From Flavisphingomonas formosensis (GTDB lineage Bacteria > Pseudomonadota > Alphaproteobacteria > Sphingomonadales > Sphingomonadaceae), in assembly GCF_009755815.1 (NCBI RefSeq), contig NZ_WRPK01000009.1, positions 248,001 to 312,000 of the forward strand: DNA of 64,000 nucleotides, in the 5' to 3' direction. The position numbers and the translations under genes were made by a program. Each line of letters begins with the position of its first letter. Position 1 is the first letter of the stretch. Positions 44,252 through 53,970 of the stretch are shown here, piece after piece. The notes under the pieces were generated by a model that was given only the letters and a program-made list of their open reading frames with translations, was not told the origin of the DNA and did no database searches.

Positions 44252-46428
44252 TACCGGTAGGTTATGGTGATCCTTGCTGTTGCCGGCGGGGCGTCGTTAT
44301 CAAGGATCCCAAGCGTGATGGGATTCACATAATTGACGTACTTCTTGTCCGTCACATTGCGGCCGATCGCCAGAAAGGAGAAATGCTCGTCTTTCGAAGT
44401 CCATTCAGCGGACAGCCCAAGAAGCGCGAAGCCCCTCTGCTTGAACTGGTTGGCTGCGTCGAAATAGACCGCGCTGCTGTAACTGATATTGCCGCCAAGT
44501 CGTATCGTGCCGAAGGAGACCGGCCGCTCGTAGTTGATGGCCGCGTTGCCCGTGAAGTCAGGGCTACGGATCATCCTGTTGTGGCTCGCATCGACCGGAA
44601 CATTTAAATACGCGACCCCGGCAGGATTCTCCTGAAAGCTGATTGCGCCGGGATACCGCCTGTATCGGCCGTGCGTGTAGGCTCCGGTGAGTTGAGCGCT
44701 CAGGCCGTCGGCCAGATGTACGGTGGCGCTGGCCTCGGCTCCATAGATGCGCGCGCGGGCGGCATTCTGCAGCAGCGTGCTGAGGGCAGTGTTGCCCGGC
44801 AGGAGCACGAAACTCTCAACCTGCAGGTTCGAATAGTCGTAATAATAGGTCGAAGCGCTGAAATCGAAGGCCGGTCCCTGATGCTTGAATCCCACTTCGT
44901 AGGCATCCAATGTTTCGGGAGAAACCGGCGGCTGATCGACGGCCGAAAGATTGTAGTTGCCGCTTTTGAAGCCCCGGGAAAACGACGCATAGACATTGGT
45001 GTTGCGGTCGAAATCATAGCGTAAAACGGCGCGGGGCGTGCCTTTGCGCCAAGTGTGCTTGCCCCGCGCAGCGACCGGAATTATGGCTCGGAGCTTCTTC
45101 GTCTCGATGGAATAGCGATAGCCCAGGGTGAGGTGCAGGGCTGGGGTGATGTCATAGGTGGCGTCTGCGAAGACCGCGTAGGCGTCCGTCTTGACCCCGT
45201 TATTGTACAGGTTGGTGTTGAAATCATAGTTGATGAACATTTCGGGCAACGAGGAGCTGTCGTGGAAGTAATAGACACCCGTCGACCATTTCAGAGCACC
45301 TCCCGATTTCGAGATGAGGTTGAATTCCTGTGAATAATTCTCGTCTAGCACGGGGAAATAGATATCGAAGATGGGAACGACCGTTCCATCCAGATCGCCG
45401 TGCTCGACGAATTTCTCGTTGAAATAGGACGTGTAGCTGGTCAGCGTGGCGAAGTCGCCGAGATTGACCTTCGCATTGAAGCTGCCCCGATAGAATTCGG
45501 AATTGGATCGGGGTTTGTAACCGACGGAACTCTGGTGCGGCGATTGGGCGACGACCTGATCGGGTAGAAACAGGCCAAGCGAGCGCGAGCCATATTTCGG
45601 AGAGATGCGATACGTCAGGGCGGCCGCATCGTTGGTATTGCTGTAGACGAACGTGAGCAGATAGGTGTCGTCATTCTCGGTCGTATAGAGAAGTTTTCCG
45701 GTTGCATTGACGCCGCGATACTTGCCGTCGGTTTCGCTGCCGGTGACGATATTTTTGGTATATCCGTCCGTATAGCGATAGCTGCCGCTGAACATGGCGC
45801 TCAGCTTGTCCGTAAGGCCGCCGGTCACGTAGCCCTTCATCAGCCGCTCGCCATATGTTCCAAGGCCGGCGGTGATATTGGCCTGGATTTCCCGGCTCGG
45901 CTTCATGGTGGTCACGAGGATCGCTCCACCCGTGGCGTTGCGGCCGAACAGGGTCCCTTGCGGTCCTTTGAGTACCTGAATGCCGGTCACGTCCGGTATC
46001 TCGAAATTATTGGCGCCCTGAGAGGCGATGTAGCTGTTGTCCACGTAGACCGCCACGTTGCTGGCGGAGCCGGGCCCCGAGGTGTTCGAAGTGATGCCGC
46101 GGATCGTCGGCTGGGCGGCCGGCCCGAGCTTGTCCATGCGCAAGCCGGGCACCACGGGGCCAAGATCCATGAGATTATCGACACCTGTCTTCCTCAACTG
46201 GTCGGAGGTCAACGCGGTGATCGTAATCGGCGTTTCCACCAGCCGGGCGTTGCGGCGCTCGGCAGTGACCACGATCACGTCGGCGGCATCGGCAGTGGGT
46301 TCTTCTGCGCGGGCGTCGCTGTAGGCGCTTGCGACGATGAGCACCGCGAGCGAAGCGCACCGAAGCATCTTCGCGTTTTTGTGGCGCCTGGGCGTTTGCC
46401 CATGTGCTTGGCTTGGCTTCGAAAACAT
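44248..46428 (-). CDS. TonB-dependent outer-membrane receptor of the nicotinate locus
   Basis: 726 residues with an extended N-terminus before the signal peptide LRCASLAVLIVASAYSDARA. The TonB box is DVIVVTAERR near residue 50; plug signatures PTIRGITSN, VAVYVDNSYIASQ and IQVLKGPQGTLFGRNATGG follow. The barrel ends ARITITYRY. Its TAG stop is in the IS481 target duplication. GGGGGA precedes the ATG at 46428. It is divergent from the peptide-binding protein gene, sharing a region with two tandem ATATCA-N6-TGATAT palindromes, so it is probably controlled with the nicotinate genes and imports their substrate. Receptor specificity cannot be read from sequence. Confidence 0.92.
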   Translation of the reverse strand: MFSKPSQAHGQTPRRHKNAKMLRCASLAVLIVASAYSDARAEEPTADAADVIVVTAERRNARLVETPITITALTSDQLRKTGVDNLMDLGPVVPGLRMDKLGPAAQPTIRGITSNTSGPGSASNVAVYVDNSYIASQGANNFEIPDVTGIQVLKGPQGTLFGRNATGGAILVTTMKPSREIQANITAGLGTYGERLMKGYVTGGLTDKLSAMFSGSYRYTDGYTKNIVTGSETDGKYRGVNATGKLLYTTENDDTYLLTFVYSNTNDAAALTYRISPKYGSRSLGLFLPDQVVAQSPHQSSVGYKPRSNSEFYRGSFNAKVNLGDFATLTSYTSYFNEKFVEHGDLDGTVVPIFDIYFPVLDENYSQEFNLISKSGGALKWSTGVYYFHDSSSLPEMFINYDFNTNLYNNGVKTDAYAVFADATYDITPALHLTLGYRYSIETKKLRAIIPVAARGKHTWRKGTPRAVLRYDFDRNTNVYASFSRGFKSGNYNLSAVDQPPVSPETLDAYEVGFKHQGPAFDFSASTYYYDYSNLQVESFVLLPGNTALSTLLQNAARARIYGAEASATVHLADGLSAQLTGAYTHGRYRRYPGAISFQENPAGVAYLNVPVDASHNRMIRSPDFTGNAAINYERPVSFGTIRLGGNISYSSAVYFDAANQFKQRGFALLGLSAEWTSKDEHFSFLAIGRNVTDKKYVNYVNPITLGILDNDAPPATARITITYRY

Positions 46429-46806
46429 AACTGTCCCCCGTTTGATCCTTCGACAGAGCCGAGTTGATCCTCTCTCCGTCCGGGCAAACGGCAGCTTGGA
46501 GAGCTACGCGGGCGCGCGCTCCCTCTAGTCCCTTTTTGCGTATTCATCGGTCTTGCGGCTCTAAGCCCTTGACCATTTGTTACGCTCTTTCCTAAAGGCT
46601 GGAGCGATTGGCGGCGGCGGGCAAGAGCGCGGCCGGGCAAACGGATCGATATCACGCCGCTGATATTGCCGATATCACTCACCTGATATTGAACCGCGCA
46701 GCAGCTTTCGGCGGCGATCACACCCCGCTGCGCTGGACATCGCCGCGCCTCCGCGATTAGCGACATTCTTCGGGCGTTGCCAACGCCTGTCAGCGAAAGA
46801 ACGAAG
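46429..46806. other. Divergent promoter region of receptor and binding-protein genes
   Basis: 378 bases between the TonB receptor start (minus) and the solute-binding protein start (plus). It holds the tandem palindromes at 46647-46692. No coding sequence was recognised. Confidence 0.6.
46647..46692. promoter_or_regulatory. Tandem operator: two ATATCA-N6-TGATAT palindromes
   Basis: Two directly adjacent 23-base repeats (46647-46669 and 46670-46692) each contain a perfect 6-bp inverted repeat, ATATCA-CGCCGC-TGATAT and ATATCA-CTCACC-TGATAT, with CG before and TTG after. The spacers differ while the arms are identical, the pattern expected of selected protein sites. Centre spacing is about two helical turns. 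The inner ATCA-N6-TGAT core recurs at 49152 and 56955. The IclR protein at 49646 is the likely binder. Confidence 0.75.
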
Positions 46807-48483
46807 ATGGATCCGAGCCTTCCCCTTGCGGGACAAAGGGTGCGATCGCGCCGCGCGAAGTGGTGGAAATCGCCCTGGGTCATCGGCGTGACGGCAGTTG
46901 CAACCGTCACTGCGGTCATGCTGGTCCGAAATGACAAAGTCGCGACCGAGCCGCCGAGGAACATGTTGCGCATCGCCATGACCGCAGGCGACCTTCCGAC
47001 AACCACCGGCGCGCCGACGCAGGGGCTCGAGGGTGTTCGGTTCGCGGGATATCCCGTATTCGAGCCGCTGACCATGTGGGATCTGCGGGTCACCGATCGG
47101 CCACCGGGCGTCATCCCCTGGCTTGCCACGGATTGGGCCGCCGATCAGGAAGATCACAACAAATGGACCTTCCATCTACGGCAAGGCGTCCGGTTTCACG
47201 ACGGCAGCACGTTCGACGCTGACGCTGTGATTTGGAACTTTCAGCGGCTCTACGACAAGCGGGCACCCCAATATGAGGAGACCGTGGCAGCCGGAGCGCG
47301 AGCGCGCGCGCCGATGATCGATCGCTGGGAGAAGATCGATTCCGGCACCGTCGCCATCTATACAAAGACTCCGACGAGCTTCTTTCCAGAGATCATTGCC
47401 AGTATCCTCATGGTGAGCCCCGCACGCTGGCGCGCGGTCGGGGGCAATTGGGCTGCCTTCGGGGAGCGCCCCAGCGGTACGGGCGCATTCCGGATCACCA
47501 AGGTCGACAAGACCTCGATCACCATGGACCGCAATCCCGGCTATTGGAACGTGAGGCGCGCTGCGAAGCTGGACCGGGTCCAACTGTTCGCGATGGCCGA
47601 GCCCACCACGCGCATCGCAGCACTGCGGTCGGGCGAGGTGGACTGGATCGAAGGGCCGCCGACCGACGCGATCTCGTTTCTGAGATCGCAGGGCTATACC
47701 GTTTCCACAAGCCCCATGGCGCACATATGGGCCTATTGGTTGAAGATTGCGCCCACCAGCCCATTCAGGGACTTGCGGGTTCGCCAAGCCTTCAATTTTG
47801 CGATGGATCGTCAGGGTGTGGTCAAGATATTGAACGGCGCTGCCCAGTCGGCCAAGGGCTATTGGAAGCCCGCCGACGCCCGCTTCGGACATCCGCAAAA
47901 TGATTATGCCTACAACCCTGCCAAATCTTTGGCGTTGCTGAAGGCGTCTGGTTATCCGGTCGGGGTGCCGGTGCGCGTGAAGGTGATGCTGATCCCGTCG
48001 GGTTCGGGAATGATGCTATCCCAGCCCATGAACGAATTGCTACAGCAGAGCGCCGGCAAGGCCGGGTTCGATCTTACGTTCGAAACGGTCGATTTCAATC
48101 AGGCGGGGGCGATCATGCTCAACCCGGGTCTTTTGGAGGCCCGTGGATTTCAGGCGATCACCATGGGGTTCGATACCTCCGATCTCACCTGGTTCTATTA
48201 TTCATTCTATCCGCCCAATGTGGTCGGCTTCGAGGACAAGACGGTCATGCGCCTGCTCGATCAGTACCGCACCGACTTCAGCGGTGACGAAGCGGCGCGG
48301 AATGCGATGCTGGCTCGTGTGCACGAGCGCTTGGTCGATCTCGCGCCATGGGTCTGGGTCGTGCACGACGTCAATCCGCGCGCTTTTTCACCCAAGGTGA
48401 AAGGCTACACCCCGAGCCAGAGCTGGTTCACCGACCTTACCACGGTCTACATCGATGAGGGTTCAGAGGACAAGGTCCGATGA
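46807..48483 (+). CDS. ABC transporter substrate-binding protein (peptide/nickel family 5)
   Basis: 558 residues from the ATG at 46807. An uncleaved-looking N-terminal membrane segment, WVIGVTAVATVTAVMLV at about 21-37, should anchor it on the periplasmic side; no lipobox Cys is seen. Family-5 (DppA/OppA-like) stretches are WTFHLRQGVRFHDGSTFDAD, PSGTGAFRITKVDKTSITMD and RNPGYWN, and FRDLRVRQAFNFAMDR. The cognate permeases and ATPases are at 58104-61990. The 3' end overlaps the convergent nicotinamidase gene by 21 bases. Its ligand is probably nicotinamide, nicotinate or a conjugate, judged only by context. Confidence 0.88.
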   Translation: MDPSLPLAGQRVRSRRAKWWKSPWVIGVTAVATVTAVMLVRNDKVATEPPRNMLRIAMTAGDLPTTTGAPTQGLEGVRFAGYPVFEPLTMWDLRVTDRPPGVIPWLATDWAADQEDHNKWTFHLRQGVRFHDGSTFDADAVIWNFQRLYDKRAPQYEETVAAGARARAPMIDRWEKIDSGTVAIYTKTPTSFFPEIIASILMVSPARWRAVGGNWAAFGERPSGTGAFRITKVDKTSITMDRNPGYWNVRRAAKLDRVQLFAMAEPTTRIAALRSGEVDWIEGPPTDAISFLRSQGYTVSTSPMAHIWAYWLKIAPTSPFRDLRVRQAFNFAMDRQGVVKILNGAAQSAKGYWKPADARFGHPQNDYAYNPAKSLALLKASGYPVGVPVRVKVMLIPSGSGMMLSQPMNELLQQSAGKAGFDLTFETVDFNQAGAIMLNPGLLEARGFQAITMGFDTSDLTWFYYSFYPPNVVGFEDKTVMRLLDQYRTDFSGDEAARNAMLARVHERLVDLAPWVWVVHDVNPRAFSPKVKGYTPSQSWFTDLTTVYIDEGSEDKVR

Positions 48484-49077
48484 GGTGATCCAACGGATGC
48501 CGAGTTCCGCAATCAGCTTGTCGCATTCTTCGACATTATAGTCTCCGGCGGTGGCGTCGTGAACGATATAGGTCTCAAAACCGTCCTTAACGGATCCCAC
48601 GGCCGATGCCAGCACGCATCCGTAGCGAGCGAGGCCCGTCAGGAAGACGCGCTCGAACTCGCGGGCCTTGGCGTATGCGCCAAGTCCGGTGGTCGTATCG
48701 TCAGCCTCATAGAAGGCGCTGAGTGAGTCCGTCGACGACCGATACCCCTTTTGCAGGATAAGCTCGGCTTTCATGACGTCAAGGCGAGCGTCCAACTCAG
48801 CGCCGTACGTGCCTTGAACGCAATGTTCGTGGTAGAGCGGCTGCTTGCCGTACGGCACGTCCACCTGATCGCCGATCTTGGCGCCCGGATGGTTGGTTGC
48901 GAAGGAGATGTGGTCCTTCGGGTGCCAGTCCTTGACGACGACGACGTGTTCAAAGGCGCGGACTAACGCGTTAATCGGTTCTATGATGGCGTCGGCGCCT
49001 GGTTGTCCAAGCGCGCCGTTAACAAAATCATTCTGAACGTCGATGATGACGAGGACGTCGGTGGAAAGCGGCGTCAT
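48463..49077 (-). CDS. pncA: Nicotinamidase (isochorismatase family)
   Basis: 204 residues from the ATG at 49077, with AAAGGGGT upstream. It is a cysteine hydrolase of the nicotinamidase type: catalytic Asp in VLVIIDVQNDFVNGAL, metal ligands in VVKDWHPKDHISFATNHPG, the HCVQGTYGAEL block, catalytic Lys in LILQKGYRSSTDSLSAFYE and Cys in LTGLARYGCVLASA. The usual GLATDYC is changed to GLARYGC, but the Cys itself is kept. It should hydrolyse nicotinamide to nicotinate and ammonia, feeding NicAB. Maleamate hydrolase (NicF) belongs to the same superfamily, but the DWHP-H and SAF features fit nicotinamidase better. Confidence 0.82.
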   Translation of the reverse strand: MTPLSTDVLVIIDVQNDFVNGALGQPGADAIIEPINALVRAFEHVVVVKDWHPKDHISFATNHPGAKIGDQVDVPYGKQPLYHEHCVQGTYGAELDARLDVMKAELILQKGYRSSTDSLSAFYEADDTTTGLGAYAKAREFERVFLTGLARYGCVLASAVGSVKDGFETYIVHDATAGDYNVEECDKLIAELGIRWITSSDLVL

Positions 49078-49645
49078 GATACCCCTTTGCGTTGCAAGCC
49101 GACAAAAGCAGAAGTCGATCCCGGCCAAGAATTCCAGGGCTCCGACTGAAAATCAAAACTGTGATGATTTCCGGGCACGCACGAGCGTAGGCGTTGCTCT
49201 TGCCGTTCGGCCATACTGATCCGGCATCTCATCCATAACGGATGTTAATTGATTGCCCTGATCGATGACTGAACGCGCTGGAAAGAGCGAAAATTTCCGT
49301 GCGGGCACGATACCGTCCGCGCGCAGGGTTTGAAGCGTCCCAAATGGACCCTTGTGCGAATTGGCAAATCATTTCAGATTTCTCACATGCGCCCGGCAGA
49401 GGCGCGAAGGGGTAAGCCTGATCCGGCACTCAATCTCGTTAGCGGTGGCCACGGCCACTTAGCCAATGACTGGGGAGCGTAGTGATCTTGCGGCGAATAT
49501 TTTCTCATGACGGCCAGGACGATGGTCTTGATGCGGCAAAAAATGCGCCGGGGAATGGGCGCTGTGTCGCGTTTAGCTGCGGTCCGATGTTCAGTTGCTC
49601 GCCCAGCCGCAAAAATCCTGACATTCGCTGGTAGGAGCTTCTCGC
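49078..49645. other. Divergent region between nicotinamidase and IclR genes
   Basis: 568 bases between divergent genes. It contains the ATCA-N6-TGAT palindrome at 49152-49165 and a short GTGGCCACGGCCAC-type palindrome near 49445. Frames in it have no family resemblance. Confidence 0.5.
49152..49165. promoter_or_regulatory. Candidate operator ATCA-N6-TGAT upstream of nicotinamidase gene
   Basis: ATCA-AAACTG-TGAT has the same arms and spacing as the core of the tandem sites at 46647-46692. It lies 75-88 bases upstream of the nicotinamidase ATG. Confidence 0.55.
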
Positions 49646-50452
49646 ATGCTTCAAGTTGCTCAGGCCTATTCCCACATCCTTCCGTCCGAGGTTGGCGAGG
49701 ATAAGTGGATCATCAAATCCGCGCACCGCGTGCTGCAGGTATTCGAGTTCTTCACTGACGCGCGCAGGCCCGCTTCGGCCACCGAGATCGCCAATGCGCT
49801 CGACTTTCCGCAGTCATCCACTTCGATGCTGCTGCGTAGCCTCGTATCCCTGGGCTATCTCGATTATCATCGCGAAGGCCGCACTTTTCAGCCCACCATC
49901 CGGCTCTCGCTGCTGGGCGGCTGGATACCCGAGCGCATCGACGTCGCCAGTTCGCTGATCGAGATGCTGAGCCGGCTCCACGAGGAGATCGGCGAGACGA
50001 TCATCCTGGCCGAGCAGCACCGCAACATGGTGCGCTACATCTACGTGGTGCAGCGTCCCCTGCCGGGTCTGTCCTATTATATTCGTCCCGGCACATTGAG
50101 ACCCGCGCTGATGACGGCGGCTGGCCGGATGCTGTTGACGCTCAACAGCGAGCGTGAAGTGACTGCCATCATCCAACGATCGAACGCGGAGGAGAGCGAC
50201 CCGGCCAACTGGGTGAAACGCGCCGAATTCATGCAGGAGCTGGATACCTGCCGGCGGGAGGGCTTCAGTTACACCCATCGCGGGGTCGAAGACGATGAGA
50301 CCGGTGTGATGTGTGCAGTGCTGGCGCCTCCCGAGGCGGGCGCACGGCCGATGTCCGTCGCGGTGTGGACGGCGAAGCGCCGCTACACGCCGGAGGCGGC
50401 GCTGCTGATCCGTGAACGGCTTATGGCGGTAGGGCGTCCGGCCGACTGTTAG
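49646..50452 (+). CDS. IclR-family transcriptional regulator
   Basis: 268 residues. The N-terminal winged helix-turn-helix is SAHRVLQVFEFFTDARRPAS, ATEIANALDFPQSSTSMLLR and LVSLGYLDYHREGRTFQPT, and the C-terminal effector domain has GETIILAEQHRNMVRYIYVV, RPALMTAAGRMLLTL and GFSYTHRGVEDDETGVMCAV. It is the only regulator in the nicotinate locus, so it probably controls it through the ATCA-N6-TGAT sites. In Pseudomonas putida the corresponding regulators (NicR, NicS) belong to other families. The stop overlaps the convergent nicB stop by a few bases. Confidence 0.92.
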   Translation: MLQVAQAYSHILPSEVGEDKWIIKSAHRVLQVFEFFTDARRPASATEIANALDFPQSSTSMLLRSLVSLGYLDYHREGRTFQPTIRLSLLGGWIPERIDVASSLIEMLSRLHEEIGETIILAEQHRNMVRYIYVVQRPLPGLSYYIRPGTLRPALMTAAGRMLLTLNSEREVTAIIQRSNAEESDPANWVKRAEFMQELDTCRREGFSYTHRGVEDDETGVMCAVLAPPEAGARPMSVAVWTAKRRYTPEAALLIRERLMAVGRPADC

Positions 50453-53400
50453 CGTGGGCGTTCGGTACGGATGCGCCGAATAGCGCCAGGGACGTCGCGC
50501 CATGCGGGCTTGCCTGCCGCCTGGGTCTTGCGAACGAAGGTCACGAGTTCGGCGAGTTGCTCATCGCTAAACTGGCGCGCGAAGGACGGCATCGCACCGC
50601 GCGTTCCCTTTGCGGGATCGTGCACGCCGTTCAGAATGGTGCGGATCAGATTGTCTGGACGCTCCGAATGGACCGTGCTGGACAGAGGCAGGGATACCTG
50701 ACCGCCGAACATGTCGAGATTGTCGTTAGCATGGCATACGGCGCAAGCTCCATCGAAGATGCGTGCGCCGACATTGTCGATCGGAACAAGCTGTGCTCGC
50801 CCGAGCATCGTCAGGGCGTCCGCGCGCCGAGTAGTGGCCGCTTCGCTCAAGCCGCTCGGAGATCGCGACGCCAGATAATGCGCCATGGCGCGGATGTCGC
50901 CGTCCGGCAGGGCTGAAAGTTCATCCACCACCGCCAGCATCGGCCCGGCGGTGGCGCCATGTTGTGCCGACGCTCCTGTACGCAGATATTGGTAATAGGC
51001 TTCTTCGGTCCACGGGATCGGGGAGGGGGAATAGGCACCGAGCGCCGGAGCATCCCAGCCGTCTACTATGCCACCGGTAAGATGCCGCGCGCCGGTTGCT
51101 TCCGCACCCAGCGCGTTGCGTGGGCTATGGCAGGCAGCACAGTGGCCGGCACCTTCGACAAGGTAGGCGCCGCGATTCCAACGCTCCGATCGTGCTGGAT
51201 CGGGGGTGAAAACTTCCGCCTTGTGGAACATGGCGTTCCAACCGGCCATCAGCGGCCGGACGTTCATGGGAAAGGCGAGCCGGGTCTCCGGCACTTTCGA
51301 CTTCACGGCGGGTTGGGACATCAGATAGGCGTACAGCGCCTGCAAGTCGCCGTCCGTCATCCGCGCGAAGGCGGTATACGGGAAGGCCGGATAGAGGTGG
51401 CGGCCATCGCGGCTGATCCCCTGGCGCATGGCGCGCTCGAAGGCCGGATAGGACCAGGCGCCGATGCCGGTTTCGACATCGGGCGTGATGTTGGTGGAAT
51501 AGACGTTACCGAAAGGCGTCCGCAGCGCATGCCCGCCAGCGTTTGGGGCGCTTGCGCCGTCGGTATGGCAGCCGACGCAGTTGCCGGCAGCAGCGACGAG
51601 GCGACCGCGCTCGATCGTCTCGGACGTAAAGACGCCCGCGCCCTCGAACGCGATCGGAGCAATGGCGGGCTTGATCGGCGACAGCATGGTGAAGGCCGCG
51701 GCGATCAGCCCGCCGGCAGCGGCCAGCCATGGCGCGCCAGCCTTCATCTTCCGGGCAAAGGGCGGCGCGCTCCCATTCTGCTCAAGCAAGCCGGTACGCA
51801 CTCGTTCAGGGGTGAGCGGCAGTTCGCGAAAGCGCACGCCGGTGGCGTCGTACACTGCGTTGACGATTGCGGCCGCGCTGGGCACGGACGCGCTTTCGCC
51901 CGCGCCGAGCGGCGGATCGTTGGGACGCGGAACAAGGTGCGCTTCCACCACCGGCGCTTCGGGAAACTTCAGGATCGGATAGGTCGACCAGTCGCGGCTG
52001 GTGACGGCAACTTCATTGAAGGCGACTTGCTCCATCAGCACGCGACTGACGGATTGAAAAACGTTCCCCTCGATCTGGTGCCGCACACCGGCCGGGTTGA
52101 TAACCATCCCGGAATCCTGGGCGACGACAACCTTGGTGACCGCGACCTCGCCACTCGTCTTGTTCACCTCAACGTCGACTACCCAAGCGGCGGCGGCGGC
52201 GGCCTTGCCGGGGAACGGGCCGTGAAGATAGGTCGAATAGGCAAAGCCGCGCCCTCGAGCGACGTCGGGAGCGATCATCTCCTTGCCCGGCGCGATTTTC
52301 GGTACCCAGCCGGCGCGCTCGGCGGTTTGACGGATCAGATCCCTGGCTCGCGGGTCGCTGATGTTACGCGCGCGATACTCGACAGGATCGACGCCCGCCG
52401 CTTCCGCCATCTCGTCGATGAAAGATTCATGAGCGAACGCGTTCGGCATGGCCGAAACGCCCCGCAAAAAGGCGGCCCGCACGACCGGAGCCTGATCGTG
52501 GCATACAACCCGCATATTTTCATAATCATAGGGCGGTTCGGCATTGCGATCGCCGATGGGGCCGCTCCCTGCCACCGGATCGACCTTGCGCGTGAGCAGC
52601 AGGGCCAGCATCGGCGCCATGTTGGAGGGATAACGGGTCGCAAAATCATAAGCGACGAGGTTGCCATCCGCATCGATACCGCCGTCGACATCCATCAACT
52701 GAGCGGCGCCCTTCGGCTCCCAGGCATGTTCCTGATCACGGGACAACTGGACACGGACCGGCGCACCGACGGCGCGCGCAAGCAGAGCGGCGTCCGCGCC
52801 GACATCGTCCATCCCGCTCCGGCCATAAGAACCGGCTGTTTCCAGACGGACGATCTCGATGTTGTCAGGGGCCACGTCGAGGAGGATGGCGAGATCGTTC
52901 CTGAGCATGTGCTGGGTCTGGGTGCCGGACCAGACGGTGAGACTGCCCGCCGCATCGAAGGCGGCGACCGAGCAACAGGGGCCGATCGAACCATGCATGT
53001 GCCAGGGCCAGACATAGGTATGCGATCGCCGGAAGGCAGCCGATGCCAGCGCTTCGTCGACGCCGCCGGTGTCCTTCAATATGCGTGGGGTGGACGGATT
53101 GGCGCGCACGGCTTCCACCGGGGAAGCAAGATCGGGCAACGGCGTGAAATCGGCCCAAACGACGCTCAGCGCGCGGGCGGCGGCCTCCGCATCTTCCTCG
53201 CGAGCGGCGACGACGCCCACGAAATCATGGATTACCACCAGCTTTACGTCCGGCATGTGCGCGATCGAGGATTCGTCGACCCGCAGCAGACTACGGCCGA
53301 TGAAGGCGCCGCTGTCGCGGCCGCCATAGGGCGGGCGTATCACCCGTCCGTGCAGCATGCCGTCCAGGCGCACATCGTGAACGAAGGTCCATTGACCGGT

Positions 53401-53970
53401 TACCTTACCGGGAATGTCGACGCGCCGGGTGGACTTGCCGACGATGCTGTACGCCGCCGGATCCTTCAGCGGGAATGAATCGTCGAGATCGAGGACGATC
53501 GTTTCACCCGCAATCAGCTCGGCATAGGTGCAGGAACCGCCGTCGCCCGTGCGAGGGGATATTGTTCCGTCCAACACCTCGAGCTCTTCGGCGGAAACGC
53601 CGAGCAAAGATGCGGCTTTGCCTACCAGCCAGCCGCGGGCCTGGGCCGCCGCCCGGCGCAGCGGTATGGCCGTCACCTGTATGGTCTCGCTGGCGGTGGT
53701 ATATCCCTGGTCCGGTGCCCACAATGTGTCGCCGAGCACCATCGAAACGCTCGAAAGTGCTAGATCGAGCTCTTCCGCTACGATCTGGGTCAGCGACGTG
53801 CGAATACCCGTGCCCAGATCGACGTGGCCGTTCAGCCCGATGGCGCGGCCGTCGTCGAGCAGCACCACGAACGGTTCGGCGACGGCATCCGGCCTCGGGC
53901 GCACGACGGCGAGGACACCAGGGCGGGCCAGCAACTCGGCCGGAGAAGCGGCGGGGAGGGATGGGTTCAT
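50449..53970 (-). CDS. nicB: Nicotinate hydroxylase large subunit: molybdenum domain with tri-haem cytochrome c tail
   Basis: 1173 residues, nearly the length of Pseudomonas NicB. Residues 1 to about 735 form the molybdopterin hydroxylase domain: GLNGHVDLGTGIRTSLTQIV, HMHGSIGPCCSVAAFDAAG, VRAAFLRGVSAMPNAFAHES and the catalytic Glu in PPLGAGESASVPSAAAIVNA. A membrane segment (AAAGGLIAAAFTMLS, about 745-765) leads to a periplasmic part with three haem sites, CVGCH (~797), CAACH (~945) and CAVCH (~1077). With NicA it hydroxylates nicotinate to 6-hydroxynicotinate and sends electrons to the respiratory chain through the haems. The start overlaps the nicA stop (ATGA). Confidence 0.95.
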   Translation of the reverse strand: MNPSLPAASPAELLARPGVLAVVRPRPDAVAEPFVVLLDDGRAIGLNGHVDLGTGIRTSLTQIVAEELDLALSSVSMVLGDTLWAPDQGYTTASETIQVTAIPLRRAAAQARGWLVGKAASLLGVSAEELEVLDGTISPRTGDGGSCTYAELIAGETIVLDLDDSFPLKDPAAYSIVGKSTRRVDIPGKVTGQWTFVHDVRLDGMLHGRVIRPPYGGRDSGAFIGRSLLRVDESSIAHMPDVKLVVIHDFVGVVAAREEDAEAAARALSVVWADFTPLPDLASPVEAVRANPSTPRILKDTGGVDEALASAAFRRSHTYVWPWHMHGSIGPCCSVAAFDAAGSLTVWSGTQTQHMLRNDLAILLDVAPDNIEIVRLETAGSYGRSGMDDVGADAALLARAVGAPVRVQLSRDQEHAWEPKGAAQLMDVDGGIDADGNLVAYDFATRYPSNMAPMLALLLTRKVDPVAGSGPIGDRNAEPPYDYENMRVVCHDQAPVVRAAFLRGVSAMPNAFAHESFIDEMAEAAGVDPVEYRARNISDPRARDLIRQTAERAGWVPKIAPGKEMIAPDVARGRGFAYSTYLHGPFPGKAAAAAAWVVDVEVNKTSGEVAVTKVVVAQDSGMVINPAGVRHQIEGNVFQSVSRVLMEQVAFNEVAVTSRDWSTYPILKFPEAPVVEAHLVPRPNDPPLGAGESASVPSAAAIVNAVYDATGVRFRELPLTPERVRTGLLEQNGSAPPFARKMKAGAPWLAAAGGLIAAAFTMLSPIKPAIAPIAFEGAGVFTSETIERGRLVAAAGNCVGCHTDGASAPNAGGHALRTPFGNVYSTNITPDVETGIGAWSYPAFERAMRQGISRDGRHLYPAFPYTAFARMTDGDLQALYAYLMSQPAVKSKVPETRLAFPMNVRPLMAGWNAMFHKAEVFTPDPARSERWNRGAYLVEGAGHCAACHSPRNALGAEATGARHLTGGIVDGWDAPALGAYSPSPIPWTEEAYYQYLRTGASAQHGATAGPMLAVVDELSALPDGDIRAMAHYLASRSPSGLSEAATTRRADALTMLGRAQLVPIDNVGARIFDGACAVCHANDNLDMFGGQVSLPLSSTVHSERPDNLIRTILNGVHDPAKGTRGAMPSFARQFSDEQLAELVTFVRKTQAAGKPAWRDVPGAIRRIRTERPR

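Noticed and set aside
50959-53478. Long 839-codon open frame on the plus strand opposite nicB
   Set aside because: It is antisense to a well-supported gene, has Arg/His/Gly-rich composition without family motifs, and such frames are common opposite high-GC genes.
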